Shown piece by piece: positions 8,506-16,390 of a stretch of 64,000 bases of DNA. Each line of letters begins with the position of its first letter. The stretch's first letter is position 1. The notes beneath the pieces are model-generated. The model ran no database searches, was not told the origin of the DNA, and saw only the letters and a program-made list of their open reading frames with translations. The stretch is from Streptomyces antibioticus (GTDB lineage: Bacteria; Actinomycetota; Actinomycetes; Streptomycetales; Streptomycetaceae): contig NZ_KQ948426.1 in assembly GCF_001514065.1 (NCBI RefSeq), positions 682,001 to 746,000 of the forward strand, written 5' to 3'. The position numbers were made by a program, and so were the translations under genes.

Positions 8506-8712
8506 ATGACCGAGCCGGTCAAGGGCCCCGCCAGCTACTTCCCCTCCATCGAGAAGAAGTACGGCCGCCCGATCGAGGAATGGGTGGAGCTGATCCGCAG
8601 CTCCCCGCTGACCCGGCACATGCAACTCGTCACCTGGCTCAAGACGGAGCACGGCCTGGGCCACGGCCACGCGAACGCGCTGGTGGCGCACACGCTGGCC
8701 GAGGGCAAGTGA
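8506..8712 (+). CDS. DUF4287 small protein
   Basis: A 68-residue protein; SYFPSIEKKYGRPIEEW and HGLGHGHANALVAH mark the DUF4287 fold, found alone or fused to START/AHSA1-type proteins. ATG 8506 has AAAGGA upstream; an upstream GTG at 8473 lacks one. It stands 82 bp after copCD and 49 bp before an SDR, in the same direction. No function is established. Confidence 0.8.
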   Translation: MTEPVKGPASYFPSIEKKYGRPIEEWVELIRSSPLTRHMQLVTWLKTEHGLGHGHANALVAHTLAEGK

Positions 8713-8761
8713 GCGGGCCCCCGGCAGGAGCCGCCGGGCGCCGGTGGCAGGATCCACCGGC

Positions 8762-9505
8762 ATGGGAACAGCAGCAGCACAGGACCGCCCCGTAGCCCTG
8801 GTCACCGGCTCCACGTCCGGCATCGGCGAGGCCGTGGCCCGGCGGCTGGCCGGGGACGGGATGCGGGTCGTCGTGCACTCGCGGCGCAGCACCGACGCCG
8901 GCGAGGCCCTGGCGGCGGAGCTCGGCGGGACGTACGTACAGGCGGACCTTGAGGTCGAGGACGAGACGCGGGCCCTGGTCGGGACCGCCCTCGGCCGCCT
9001 CGGCCGCCTCGACGTCCTGGTGAACAACGCGGGCATCAGCCGGCCGATCCCGCACGCCGACCTGGCCGCCGCGACGCCGGCGGACTGGCGCCGGCTGCTG
9101 GAGGTCAATCTGATCGCCCCGTGGGTGCTGTGCACGGAGGCGCTCCCGGCGCTCCGCGAGGCGCCCGGCGGCGGCAGCGTGGTGAACATCACCAGCCACG
9201 CCGGGGTGCGCCCCAAGGGCTCGTCCGTCCCGTACGCGGCGAGCAAGGCCGCCCTGAACCACGTCACCCGCCTCCTCGCCGCGGCGCTCGGCCCGGACGT
9301 CCGGGTCAACGCGGTGGCGCCCGGTCTGGTGGACACGCCGATGACGAAGGACTGGGCCGAGGCCCACCAACTCTGGCGCGAACGCGCCCCGATGCACCGC
9401 CCCGCCCGGCCCGCCGACGTGGCCGACCTGGTGGCCTCCCTGATCGCGAGCAGCTACCTCACGGGCGAAGTGATCATGCTCGACGGTGGCCTGAATCTGA
9501 CGTGA
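8762..9505 (+). CDS. Short-chain dehydrogenase/reductase (SDR)
   Basis: A 247-residue classical SDR: VTGSTSGIGEAVAR, LVNNAGIS, NITSHAGVRPKGSSVPYAAS with K following, and a C-terminal SSYLTGEVIMLDGGLNLT. All catalytic residues (Asn, Ser, Tyr, Lys) are present. ATG 8762 is chosen over a GTG at 8744 because the Rossmann motif starts closer to the end expected for the family. It is a different protein from the SDR at 5834. Substrate unknown. Confidence 0.87.
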   Translation: MGTAAAQDRPVALVTGSTSGIGEAVARRLAGDGMRVVVHSRRSTDAGEALAAELGGTYVQADLEVEDETRALVGTALGRLGRLDVLVNNAGISRPIPHADLAAATPADWRRLLEVNLIAPWVLCTEALPALREAPGGGSVVNITSHAGVRPKGSSVPYAASKAALNHVTRLLAAALGPDVRVNAVAPGLVDTPMTKDWAEAHQLWRERAPMHRPARPADVADLVASLIASSYLTGEVIMLDGGLNLT

Positions 9506-9655
9506 GCGACCGCACGGACGGGGCGGGGTCGAACCGGTTTCCGGCCTGGGCCCTCTGAACGGTGGGGGTCTTTGAACTTACGATGAGCGGCGGCCCAACA
9601 CCGCAAGACGCCCGTCCGACGTCCACCACACACGTTCAAGAAAACGGCCGGCCCA

Positions 9656-11092
9656 TTGATACCTGGAGAGCCGCGGGACCACCCGCTCCCGCGAATACGA
9701 CGAAGAACCACGTCCGCCGCGTGGCGCCGCCCACAGACGATCCTGTGGACCGCGGCCGGTGCGGTGACCCTCGGTTTCCTCATCGCGATGGAGCTCACCG
9801 CACGCCACTACGGCCTGCCGGGACCGCTGACGACCCAGGTCAAGGAGGTGATCCTCCCGCCCAAGTCGGGCTTCCTGCTGTACGGCGCCATGGCCCTGAT
9901 GATGGTGGTGCTCACCCGGCGGGAGCGCTTCCGCGCGCTCGGTGTCGCCCTCGGCATCGACGCCGTCCTGCTGCTCCTGCGCTGGGCGACCGGCACCGGC
10001 CTGCACGGCGGCCACCCGTTCGGCAACGGCGCGCTGTGGGTCGTCCTGGGCTACGGCGTCATCGCGCTGACCCGCCGCACCGGCGCCGAACGCGTCCTGC
10101 TGCTGAAGGGCGTGGGCCTGGCGCTCCTCCTGGTGGCCGGGCGCAAGACGGGCGACACCTGGCTGCTCATCACGGCCAAGGCCCGTCCGATGGTCCTGGA
10201 CCCGTACCTCGCGGTCGCCGACCGCGCGCTGGGCGACCCGTCCTGGGTGGCGGGCCGCATGCTCAAGGCCACCGGCCCGTTCGGCGCCCACCTCCTGGAC
10301 CTGGTCTACGGCCAGCTGGCGGTAGCCGCGGTCCTCGTCTCTCTCTACGGCCTGCGCAACGTGGCGGCCGAACGCCGCTTCCCGCGCCACCACCTGGTGC
10401 GCACCTTCCTGGTCATCGGCCTGCTCGGACCGGGCATCTACATGATCTTCCCGGTGGTCGGCCCGATCTTCGCCTACGGCACGGGCATCGAGCACTGGCA
10501 GCCGGTCGGCCTGTGGACCCACACGCCCGCCACCGCGCAGTGGTCGGTGGGCGACTTCTGGCCGAACACACCACCCCCGCTCACGGACCCGCACGCGATC
10601 CCGTTCGACGAGCTCACCCCCCGCAACTGCATGCCGAGCCTGCACACGGCCTGGGCCACCGCGATCTTCATCCACTCCCGCAGGGGCCCGCGCGTGCTGC
10701 GCTGGGCGGGCACGTTCTGGCTGATCGCCACCCTCGCCGCGACCCTCGGCTTCGGCTGGCACTACGGCACCGACCTCGTCGCCGGCGTGGTCTTCACGCT
10801 CACGATCGAGGCGGCCCTGCGCGCCCAGGCCCGCGGCTGGGACCGCTCCGCGACCCACCTGGTCACCTACGGCACGACGATCTTCACGGCCCTCCTCCTG
10901 TCGTACCGCTACCTGCCGACGGAACTGGCCCGCCTCCCCTGGCTGTACGGCCCGCTGATCCTGCTGGCGATGGGTTCGGTGATCTACGGCTACCTGCGCA
11001 CCACCAAGGCGTGGGAGAAGGGGGACATCTCCCTGCCGACACAACGCCGGCCGGAACCCGAACCCGAACCGGCACGGGCCGAGGCGACCTGA
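9656..11092 (+). CDS. PAP2-superfamily membrane phosphatase/transferase (AUR1-like)
   Basis: About 478 residues with roughly ten hydrophobic segments. The PAP2 catalytic motifs are NCMPSLHTAWA (PSLH) and GWHYGTDLVAG (HYgtD). The spacing and FPVVGPIFAYGTG resemble the PAP2_3/AUR1-like group, which includes inositol phosphate ceramide synthase-type and phosphatidylinositol-type transferases. The TTG start is uncertain: no good ribosome binding site precedes it, but the encoded basic N-terminus followed by the first helix is sensible. A -10-like TACGAT lies at 9579-9584. A strong hairpin follows. Confidence 0.8.
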   Translation: MIPGEPRDHPLPRIRRRTTSAAWRRPQTILWTAAGAVTLGFLIAMELTARHYGLPGPLTTQVKEVILPPKSGFLLYGAMALMMVVLTRRERFRALGVALGIDAVLLLLRWATGTGLHGGHPFGNGALWVVLGYGVIALTRRTGAERVLLLKGVGLALLLVAGRKTGDTWLLITAKARPMVLDPYLAVADRALGDPSWVAGRMLKATGPFGAHLLDLVYGQLAVAAVLVSLYGLRNVAAERRFPRHHLVRTFLVIGLLGPGIYMIFPVVGPIFAYGTGIEHWQPVGLWTHTPATAQWSVGDFWPNTPPPLTDPHAIPFDELTPRNCMPSLHTAWATAIFIHSRRGPRVLRWAGTFWLIATLAATLGFGWHYGTDLVAGVVFTLTIEAALRAQARGWDRSATHLVTYGTTIFTALLLSYRYLPTELARLPWLYGPLILLAMGSVIYGYLRTTKAWEKGDISLPTQRRPEPEPEPARAEAT

Positions 11093-11114
11093 CCCGGTTC
11101 GGGTCACCGGCCCG

Positions 11115-11148
11115 AGCGGGCCGGACCGCATGCACGGTCCGGCCCGCT
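11115..11148 (+). terminator. Hairpin after the PAP2 gene
   Basis: A perfect 14-bp stem (AGCGGGCCGGACCG with its complement) around the loop CATGCA. It lies between the convergent PAP2 gene and the VapC-like gene and probably serves both directions. No T-run. Confidence 0.75.
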
Positions 11149-11171
11149 GGGCTGGCGGAGGATACGCCGAC

Positions 11172-11590
11172 CTATTTGCCGCTCTCCGGGCCGTACCACT
11201 GGAGGGCCTGGCCGGTCACCGCTGCGATGCAGGCAAAGTCGTGGTCGCGGTGCAGGAGGGTGAGGCCTTGCAGTTCGGCCGTCGCAGCGACGACGAGATC
11301 CACGGTTCCCGCAGTGCGATGCTTTCCCTGTTTGGTGAGGGCTTCCTGCACTTGCCACGCGCGGTCGTAGGCTCGGTCGTCGACGGGAACCCAGCCGAAG
11401 ATCGACCGCATGTCCTCGATGCCGTGGGCCCTGTCGGCGGCCGACCGGGCGCTGTAGAAGAACTCGAGCTCAGTGATCGGGCAGGTGGCGATGAGCCCGG
11501 CGGCTGCCGCCTGGTCCCAGCCGTACTGCTCGGCGTCCTCGCGCATCAAGCGAGCGCGCTGGTGTCGATCAGGAACTGGGCCGAGTTCAC
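11172..11590 (-). pseudogene. VapC-like PIN-domain toxin, frame-broken near its N-terminus
   Basis: Two frames together spell one PIN ribonuclease of about 139 residues. The first part starts at GTG 11590 (overlapping the antitoxin stop as GTGA) and reads VNSAQFLIDTSALA, including the first catalytic Asp, before a TGA at 11548-11546. The rest continues in another frame from a TTG at 11549 and ATG at 11546: MREDAEQYGWDQAAAAGLIA, then PITELEFFYSA, TVDLVVAATAELQ and HRDHDFACIA, carrying the remaining acidic residues. About one base (net) is missing at 11545-11551 relative to a continuous frame. A restart at the overlapping TGATG would give a protein without the first Asp, probably inactive. A sequencing error or recoding cannot be excluded. 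Confidence 0.7.
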
Positions 11591-11802
11591 CGGCGGTAGT
11601 TCCCCTTGTTCTCGAAAAGCTCTAGATCGAACGCGCCGTCCGTGGCCGCGGCCCGCAGCCGGGCGAGAGCCAGGGCCCGGCGCCGGCTCTCCAGCACCTC
11701 GCGCAGAGCGGTGTTGACCGTCTCCTTCTTGGTGCTCGTACCGAGGGCTTTCGCCACGTCCGCTACCAGGTCGTCGGCCAGGTCGATAACCGTCCGGGTC
11801 AC
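11587..11802 (-). CDS. VapB-like antitoxin
   Basis: A 71-residue protein beginning VTRTVIDLADDLVADVAKAL and continuing GTSTKKETVNTALREVLESR, the ribbon-helix-helix/AbrB-adjacent pattern of actinobacterial VapB antitoxins. The C-terminal part, DGAFDLELFENKGNYRR, is the typical toxin-wrapping tail. GTG 11802 is chosen because the conserved VapB pattern begins there; a weak AGAGGG is upstream. The stop overlaps the toxin start. VapB normally neutralises its PIN toxin and represses the operon; with the toxin broken it may be an orphan antitoxin. Confidence 0.8.
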   Translation of the reverse strand: MTRTVIDLADDLVADVAKALGTSTKKETVNTALREVLESRRRALALARLRAAATDGAFDLELFENKGNYRR

Positions 11803-11856
11803 AAGTCGGCGACGCCCTCTGGGATCCACCCAAGCCCAACCGAGACGGACAACGTC

Positions 11857-11886
11857 GAAGGGCCCCACCTTGCGGTGGGGCCCTTC
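11857..11886 (-). terminator. Terminator downstream of tRNA-Ser
   Basis: GAAGGGCCCCACC, loop TTGC, then the exact complement. It lies 24 bp past the 3' end of tRNA-Ser in the direction of transcription. Confidence 0.8.
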
Positions 11887-11910
11887 GACATCGTGCCCGG
11901 TGAGGCACTG

Positions 11911-11998
11911 GCGGAGGATACGAGATTCGAACTCGTGAGGGGTTGCCCCCAACACGCTTTCCAAGCGTGCGCCCTAGGCCTCTAGGCGAATCCTCCGC
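11911..11998 (-). tRNA. tRNA-Ser (GGA)
   Basis: An 88-nt class II tRNA. The acceptor stem GCGGAGG pairs with CCTCCGC, the anticodon stem-loop is CACGC-TTGGAAA-GCGTG giving anticodon GGA, a long variable arm is present, and the T arm contains GTTCGAATC. CCA is not encoded. Confidence 0.95.
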
Positions 11999-12069
11999 GG
12001 CAAACAATACAAGACGTTGAGGAGTGCTCGCGAACTCGTTCCCACCCCTCGCCATCGGGTACTGTTTGG

Positions 12070-12160
12070 GCAGCCCCTCACGCGGCGCTATCTGACTGAA
12101 CTCCCCCAGGGCCGGAAGGCAGCAAGGGTAGGTCGGCTCTGGCGGGTGCGTGGGGGGCGC
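12070..12160 (+). ncRNA. ffs: Small SRP RNA (4.5S type)
   Basis: The apical signal-recognition motif GGCCGGAAGGCAGCAAGGGT is present, with the GGAA tetraloop and the conserved internal loop. The arms GCCCCTCACGC (12073-12083) and GCGTGGGGGGC (12148-12158) close the hairpin. This RNA binds Ffh for co-translational membrane targeting. Its place between tRNA-Ser and dnaX is the usual Streptomyces arrangement. Ends are approximate. Confidence 0.9.
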
Positions 12161-12225
12161 TTGCGTTCCCGGTGGAGCGGACGGGCGGGCCCGGGTTGTC
12201 AGTGGGCGCCTATAACCTCGTATGC

Positions 12226-14559
12226 GTGTCGTCTCTCGCGCTGTACCGCCGCTATCGCCCGGAGTCGTTCGCCGAGGTCATCGGGCAGGAGCATGTCACC
12301 GACCCGTTGCAGCAGGCGCTGCGGAACAACCGGGTCAATCACGCGTACCTGTTCAGCGGCCCGCGCGGGTGTGGCAAGACGACCAGTGCGCGCATCCTGG
12401 CCCGGTGTCTGAACTGCGAGCAGGGTCCGACGCCGACCCCGTGCGGGGAGTGCCAGTCCTGCCGGGACCTCGCCAGGAACGGCCCGGGTTCCATCGACGT
12501 CATCGAGATCGACGCCGCGTCCCACGGTGGTGTGGACGACGCCCGTGAGCTGCGTGAGAAGGCCTTCTTCGGACCGGCGAGCAGTCGCTACAAGATCTAC
12601 ATCATCGACGAGGCCCACATGGTCACGTCGGCGGGCTTCAACGCGCTGCTCAAGGTCGTCGAGGAGCCCCCGGAGCACCTCAAGTTCATCTTCGCCACCA
12701 CCGAGCCCGAGAAGGTCATCGGGACGATCCGGTCCCGGACCCACCACTACCCCTTCCGGCTCGTACCCCCCGGCACCCTCCGCGAGTACCTCGGCGAGGT
12801 GTGCGGCAAGGAGAACATCCCCGTCGAGGAGGGCGTGCTCCCGCTCGTCGTCCGTGCCGGCCAGGGTTCCGTGCGTGACTCCATGTCCGTCATGGACCAG
12901 CTCCTCGCCGGCGCCCGGGAGGAGGGTGTGACCTACGCCATGGCCACCTCCCTCCTCGGCTACACGGACGGCTCGCTCCTGGACTCCGTCGTCGAGGCCT
13001 TCGCCACCGGTGACGGCGCCGCCGCCTTCGAGGTCGTGGACCGGATCATCGAGGGCGGCAACGACCCGCGCCGCTTCGTCGCGGACCTGCTGGAGCGCCT
13101 CCGTGACCTCGTGATCCTCGCCGCCGTCCCGGACGCCACCGAGACGGGGCTCATCGACGCCCCCGCCGACGTCCTGGAACGGATGCAGACCCAGGCAGGC
13201 ACCTTCGGACCGGCCGAGCTCAGCCGCGCCGCCGACCTCGTCAACGAGGGCCTCACCGAGATGCGGGGGGCCACGTCTCCACGGCTCCAGCTCGAGCTGA
13301 TCTGCGCGCGCGTGCTGCTGCCCGCCGCGTACGGCGACGAGCGCTCCGTGATGGCCCGCCTCGACCGCCTGGAGCGCGGCGTCAACTTCTCCGCTGGCCA
13401 CGCCTCCGGTGGCATGGGCGCGCCCGCGATGGGCTACGTCCCCGGTCCCGACGCCCACGCCCCCGCGGCTGCCGCCCCGATCCCGCCGGGCGGCGGCGTA
13501 GCGGCGGCGCGAGCGGCGGTACGAGGCGGAGGGCCCGTGGGATCGGGAGGGACCGCGGGCCAGCCGATGCAGCCGGGCCAGCCGACGCAGCCGGGCCAGC
13601 CCGTTCCGGCAGCTCAGCCAGCCCCCTCCGCACCGCCCGTACAGCCGCCGGCCCAAGAGCCCCCCGCCGCAGCCGCACCCGCCGCCCCGCCTGCCGCTCC
13701 CGCCCCCACCGGCACCCCCGCCCCCACTCCCACCGGCACCCCCGCCCCCGCCCCCGGCGCATGGCCCACCGCCACCCCCGCCGGCGGCGGCCGACGCCCC
13801 GGCGGCTGGCCCACGGCCACCCCGGCGGGCGGCGGCGGCCAGCCCGCAGCCGCACCCGGCGCCGGCACCCCCGCTGCACCCCAGCCCACGCCCGCCGCCC
13901 CGGCACCCGCCCCCCAGTCCGCACCCCCCGCGGCCGCCACCGCCTACGCCCCCCCGGCCGGCGGCCTCGACCCCCGCATGCTCTGGCCGAACATCCTGGA
14001 GGCCGTCAAGAACCGCCGCCGCTTCACCTGGATCCTGCTCAGCCAGAACGCCCAGGTGGCCGGCTTCGACGGCACCACCCTCCAGCTCGGCTTCGTCAAC
14101 GCCGGTGCCCGTGACAACTTCGTCAGCAGCGGCAGCGAGGACGTCCTGAAGCAGGCGCTGGGCGAACAGTTCGGCGTGCAGTGGAAGATCGAGGCGATCG
14201 TCGACGCGGCGGGCGGCTCGGCACCTCCGCCTACCGGTGGCGCGCAGAACTTCAACGGCGGCTACGGCGGTGGCGGCGCCCCCAGCACGTACGGCGCCCC
14301 GGCCGCCCCCGCGCAACGCCCCCAGTCCCCCCAGCCCACATCCGCGGCATCCGCCGCCCCGACCCCGTCGACACCTCCTCCGTCGGCACCCCCCACCCCG
14401 GCACCCCAGCCCTCCGCCCCGGAGCCGCCCCCGGTCGCCCCCGAGGACGACATCCCGGAGGACGACGACCCCGACCTCAACGAGTCGGCCCTCTCCGGCC
14501 GCGAACTGATCGTGCGGGAGCTGGGGGCGACGGTGGTGGAGGAGTTCACGAACGAGTAG
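12226..14559 (+). CDS. dnaX: DNA polymerase III subunit gamma/tau
   Basis: A 777-residue clamp-loader ATPase. [19 protein letters not shown] opens the protein, Walker [10 protein letters not shown] is at residues 45-53, zinc-module cysteines lie at 61, 64, 73, 76 and 79, Walker B is IYIIDEAHM and the SRC-type motif is [13 protein letters not shown]. After residue about 390 comes a long Pro/Ala/Gly-rich linker, then a compact domain ([19 protein letters not shown]) and an acidic C-terminus. It loads the beta clamp and links polymerase to helicase. GTG 12226 is preferred: TATAAC lies 9 nt upstream with no ribosome binding site, so the mRNA may be leaderless. No slippery A-run for a short gamma form was seen. 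Confidence 0.95.
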   Translation: MSSLALYRRYRPESFAEVIGQEHVTDPLQQALRNNRVNHAYLFSGPRGCGKTTSARILARCLNCEQGPTPTPCGECQSCRDLARNGPGSIDVIEIDAASHGGVDDARELREKAFFGPASSRYKIYIIDEAHMVTSAGFNALLKVVEEPPEHLKFIFATTEPEKVIGTIRSRTHHYPFRLVPPGTLREYLGEVCGKENIPVEEGVLPLVVRAGQGSVRDSMSVMDQLLAGAREEGVTYAMATSLLGYTDGSLLDSVVEAFATGDGAAAFEVVDRIIEGGNDPRRFVADLLERLRDLVILAAVPDATETGLIDAPADVLERMQTQAGTFGPAELSRAADLVNEGLTEMRGATSPRLQLELICARVLLPAAYGDERSVMARLDRLERGVNFSAGHASGGMGAPAMGYVPGPDAHAPAAAAPIPPGGGVAAARAAVRGGGPVGSGGTAGQPMQPGQPTQPGQPVPAAQPAPSAPPVQPPAQEPPAAAAPAAPPAAPAPTGTPAPTPTGTPAPAPGAWPTATPAGGGRRPGGWPTATPAGGGGQPAAAPGAGTPAAPQPTPAAPAPAPQSAPPAAATAYAPPAGGLDPRMLWPNILEAVKNRRRFTWILLSQNAQVAGFDGTTLQLGFVNAGARDNFVSSGSEDVLKQALGEQFGVQWKIEAIVDAAGGSAPPPTGGAQNFNGGYGGGGAPSTYGAPAAPAQRPQSPQPTSAASAAPTPSTPPPSAPPTPAPQPSAPEPPPVAPEDDIPEDDDPDLNESALSGRELIVRELGATVVEEFTNE

Positions 14560-14577
14560 GGCGGCGACTCAAGGCCC

Positions 14578-14695
14578 AGCTGAAGGCCGAACTCGAAGCC
14601 CAGCTCAAGGCCCAGCTCGAAGCCCAGCTCGAAGCCCAGCTCGAAGCCCAGCTCAAGGCCCAGCTCGAAGTCGAATTCCAGGCCGAACGCGAGCC
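14578..14695 (+). repeat. 12-bp tandem repeat between dnaX and purD
   Basis: About nine units of GCCCAGCTCGAA alternating with GCCCAGCTCAAG, starting 18 bp after the dnaX stop. In one forward frame it reads a repeated AQLE/AQLK tetrad, a strong amphipathic helix, and stays open into purD. No ATG, GTG or TTG start with a ribosome binding site precedes it in that frame, so I treat it as noncoding. Confidence 0.85.
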
Positions 14696-14807
14696 TCCAC
14701 TCGAAGCCGAGCCCGGCAGGAGTCGGAGGAACCTACAGGCCCTCCACCCCCCTCCCCTCAGCAACCCGCACAAAGCCGCACCCGCCAGGCCGGTTACTCT
14801 GAACCCC

Positions 14808-16061
14808 GTGAAGGTCCTTGTCATCGGCAGCGGCGCCCGCGAACACGCCCTGTGCCGCTCCCTGTCCCTCGACCCCGACGTCACCGCGCTGTACTGCGCC
14901 CCCGGCAACGCCGGCATCGCCGAGGTCGCCGAGCTGCACCAGGTCGACGCCCTGGACGGCAAGGCCGTCGCCGCGCTGGCCGGTGAGCTCGACGCCGAGC
15001 TTGTCGTCGTAGGCCCAGAGGCACCGCTCGTCGCGGGTGTCGCCGACGCCGTGCGCGAGCTGGGCATCCCGGTCTTCGGCCCCTCCAAGGAGGCCGCGCA
15101 GCTCGAGGGCTCCAAGGCCTTCGCCAAGGACGTGATGGCCGGCGCCGGAGTGCCGACCGCCCGCTCCTACGTCTGCACGACGCCCGAGGAGGTCGACGAG
15201 GCCCTCGACGCCTTCGGCGCCCCCTACGTCGTCAAGGACGACGGACTCGCCGCCGGCAAGGGCGTCGTCGTCACCGCGGACCTGGCGGCCGCCAGGGCGC
15301 ACGCCAACGCCTGCGACCGCGTCGTCATCGAGGAGTTCCTCGACGGCCCCGAGGTCTCCCTCTTCGCCGTCACCGACGGCGAGACCGTCGTCCCCCTCCA
15401 GCCCGCCCAGGACTTCAAGCGCGCGCTGGACGGCGACGAGGGCCCGAACACCGGCGGCATGGGCGCGTACTCCCCGCTGCCGTGGGCGGACCCGAAGCTG
15501 GTCGAGGAGGTCCTCGACACCGTCCTCCAGCCGACCGTCGACGAGATGCGCCGCCGCGGCACCCCTTTCTCCGGGCTCCTCTACGCCGGTCTCGCGATCA
15601 CGAGCCGCGGCGTCCGCGTCATCGAGTTCAACGCCCGTTTCGGCGACCCCGAGACCCAGGTGGTCCTGGCCCGCCTGAAGACGCCCCTCTCCAGCCTGCT
15701 GCTGGCCGCCGCCAAGGGCGACCTGGCCGACCTGCCCCCGCTGCGCTGGAGCGAGGACGCCGCGGTCACCGTGGTCATCGCCTCGCACAACTACCCCGGC
15801 ACCCCGCGCACCGGCGACCCGATCACGGGCCTGGACGCGGTGGCCGCCGAGGACGCCCCGCACGCCTACGTCCTGCACGCGGGCACCAAGCACGACGGCG
15901 ACGCCGTGGTCAGCGCGGGTGGCCGCGTCCTGTCCGTCACCGCGACCGGCAAGGACCTCCACGAGGCCCGCGACCGCGCGTACACCGCCGTCGGCCGCAT
16001 CCACCTCGACGGCTCCCAGCACCGCACGGACATCGCCGCGAAGGCGGCGTCCGGCGCCTGA
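14808..16061 (+). CDS. purD: Phosphoribosylamine-glycine ligase (GAR synthetase)
   Basis: A 417-residue ATP-grasp enzyme that joins glycine to phosphoribosylamine, step 2 of purine synthesis. [17 protein letters not shown] is the N-terminal signature, [16 protein letters not shown] the ATP-grasp lysine loop, and [13 protein letters not shown] and [15 protein letters not shown] the metal and substrate motifs. Length is normal. GTG 14808 is preceded by TACTCT 7 nt upstream and no ribosome binding site, consistent with a leaderless transcript. A strong terminator follows. Confidence 0.96.
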   Translation: MKVLVIGSGAREHALCRSLSLDPDVTALYCAPGNAGIAEVAELHQVDALDGKAVAALAGELDAELVVVGPEAPLVAGVADAVRELGIPVFGPSKEAAQLEGSKAFAKDVMAGAGVPTARSYVCTTPEEVDEALDAFGAPYVVKDDGLAAGKGVVVTADLAAARAHANACDRVVIEEFLDGPEVSLFAVTDGETVVPLQPAQDFKRALDGDEGPNTGGMGAYSPLPWADPKLVEEVLDTVLQPTVDEMRRRGTPFSGLLYAGLAITSRGVRVIEFNARFGDPETQVVLARLKTPLSSLLLAAAKGDLADLPPLRWSEDAAVTVVIASHNYPGTPRTGDPITGLDAVAAEDAPHAYVLHAGTKHDGDAVVSAGGRVLSVTATGKDLHEARDRAYTAVGRIHLDGSQHRTDIAAKAASGA

Positions 16062-16097
16062 ACCGGCGTAGCCCGACCCCGGGATCCGATGAACCGA

Positions 16098-16133
16098 GCA
16101 GGCCCCGAATCCGTCTCTGGATTCGGGGCCTGC
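16098..16133 (+). terminator. Terminator after purD
   Basis: A perfect 15-bp stem, GCAGGCCCCGAATCC with its complement, and loop GTCTCT, 36 bp past the purD stop. The rest of 16134-16390 holds no gene I can support. Confidence 0.85.
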
Positions 16134-16390
16134 GGCTTTCGCACGCCCCGAACATGACTGAATCCCAGTCAAGATCCAAGGCCTGATCATCGCTGTCCGT
16201 CATCCACCTTTCCCCAAAGCCATTCCATCGAGTGACCGATGTCTTTAACGGCTGACGGAGACCGAGGGCCCAACTAGGGTGCGGCGCAAGCGTTCCGGCA
16301 CTTGGCCCACCGGCATTGCGATGTCGGTGGCTGGTGCCACAGTGGGGGAATGAGCAACGCCAGGACAGCAGGGAGGGGGCGACTCCGGTC

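Noticed and set aside
12226-14559. Programmed frameshift in dnaX giving a short gamma subunit
   Set aside because: No A-rich slippery heptamer with a downstream hairpin was seen in this GC-rich gene.
14563-14807. N-terminal extension of PurD through the AQLE repeats
   Set aside because: No start codon in that frame and the PurD signature begins at GTG 14808.
16100-16203. Short minus-strand frame beginning MTDSDDQALDLDWDSVMFG
   Set aside because: It has an AAAGG upstream but reads straight through the purD terminator hairpin and no family is recognised.
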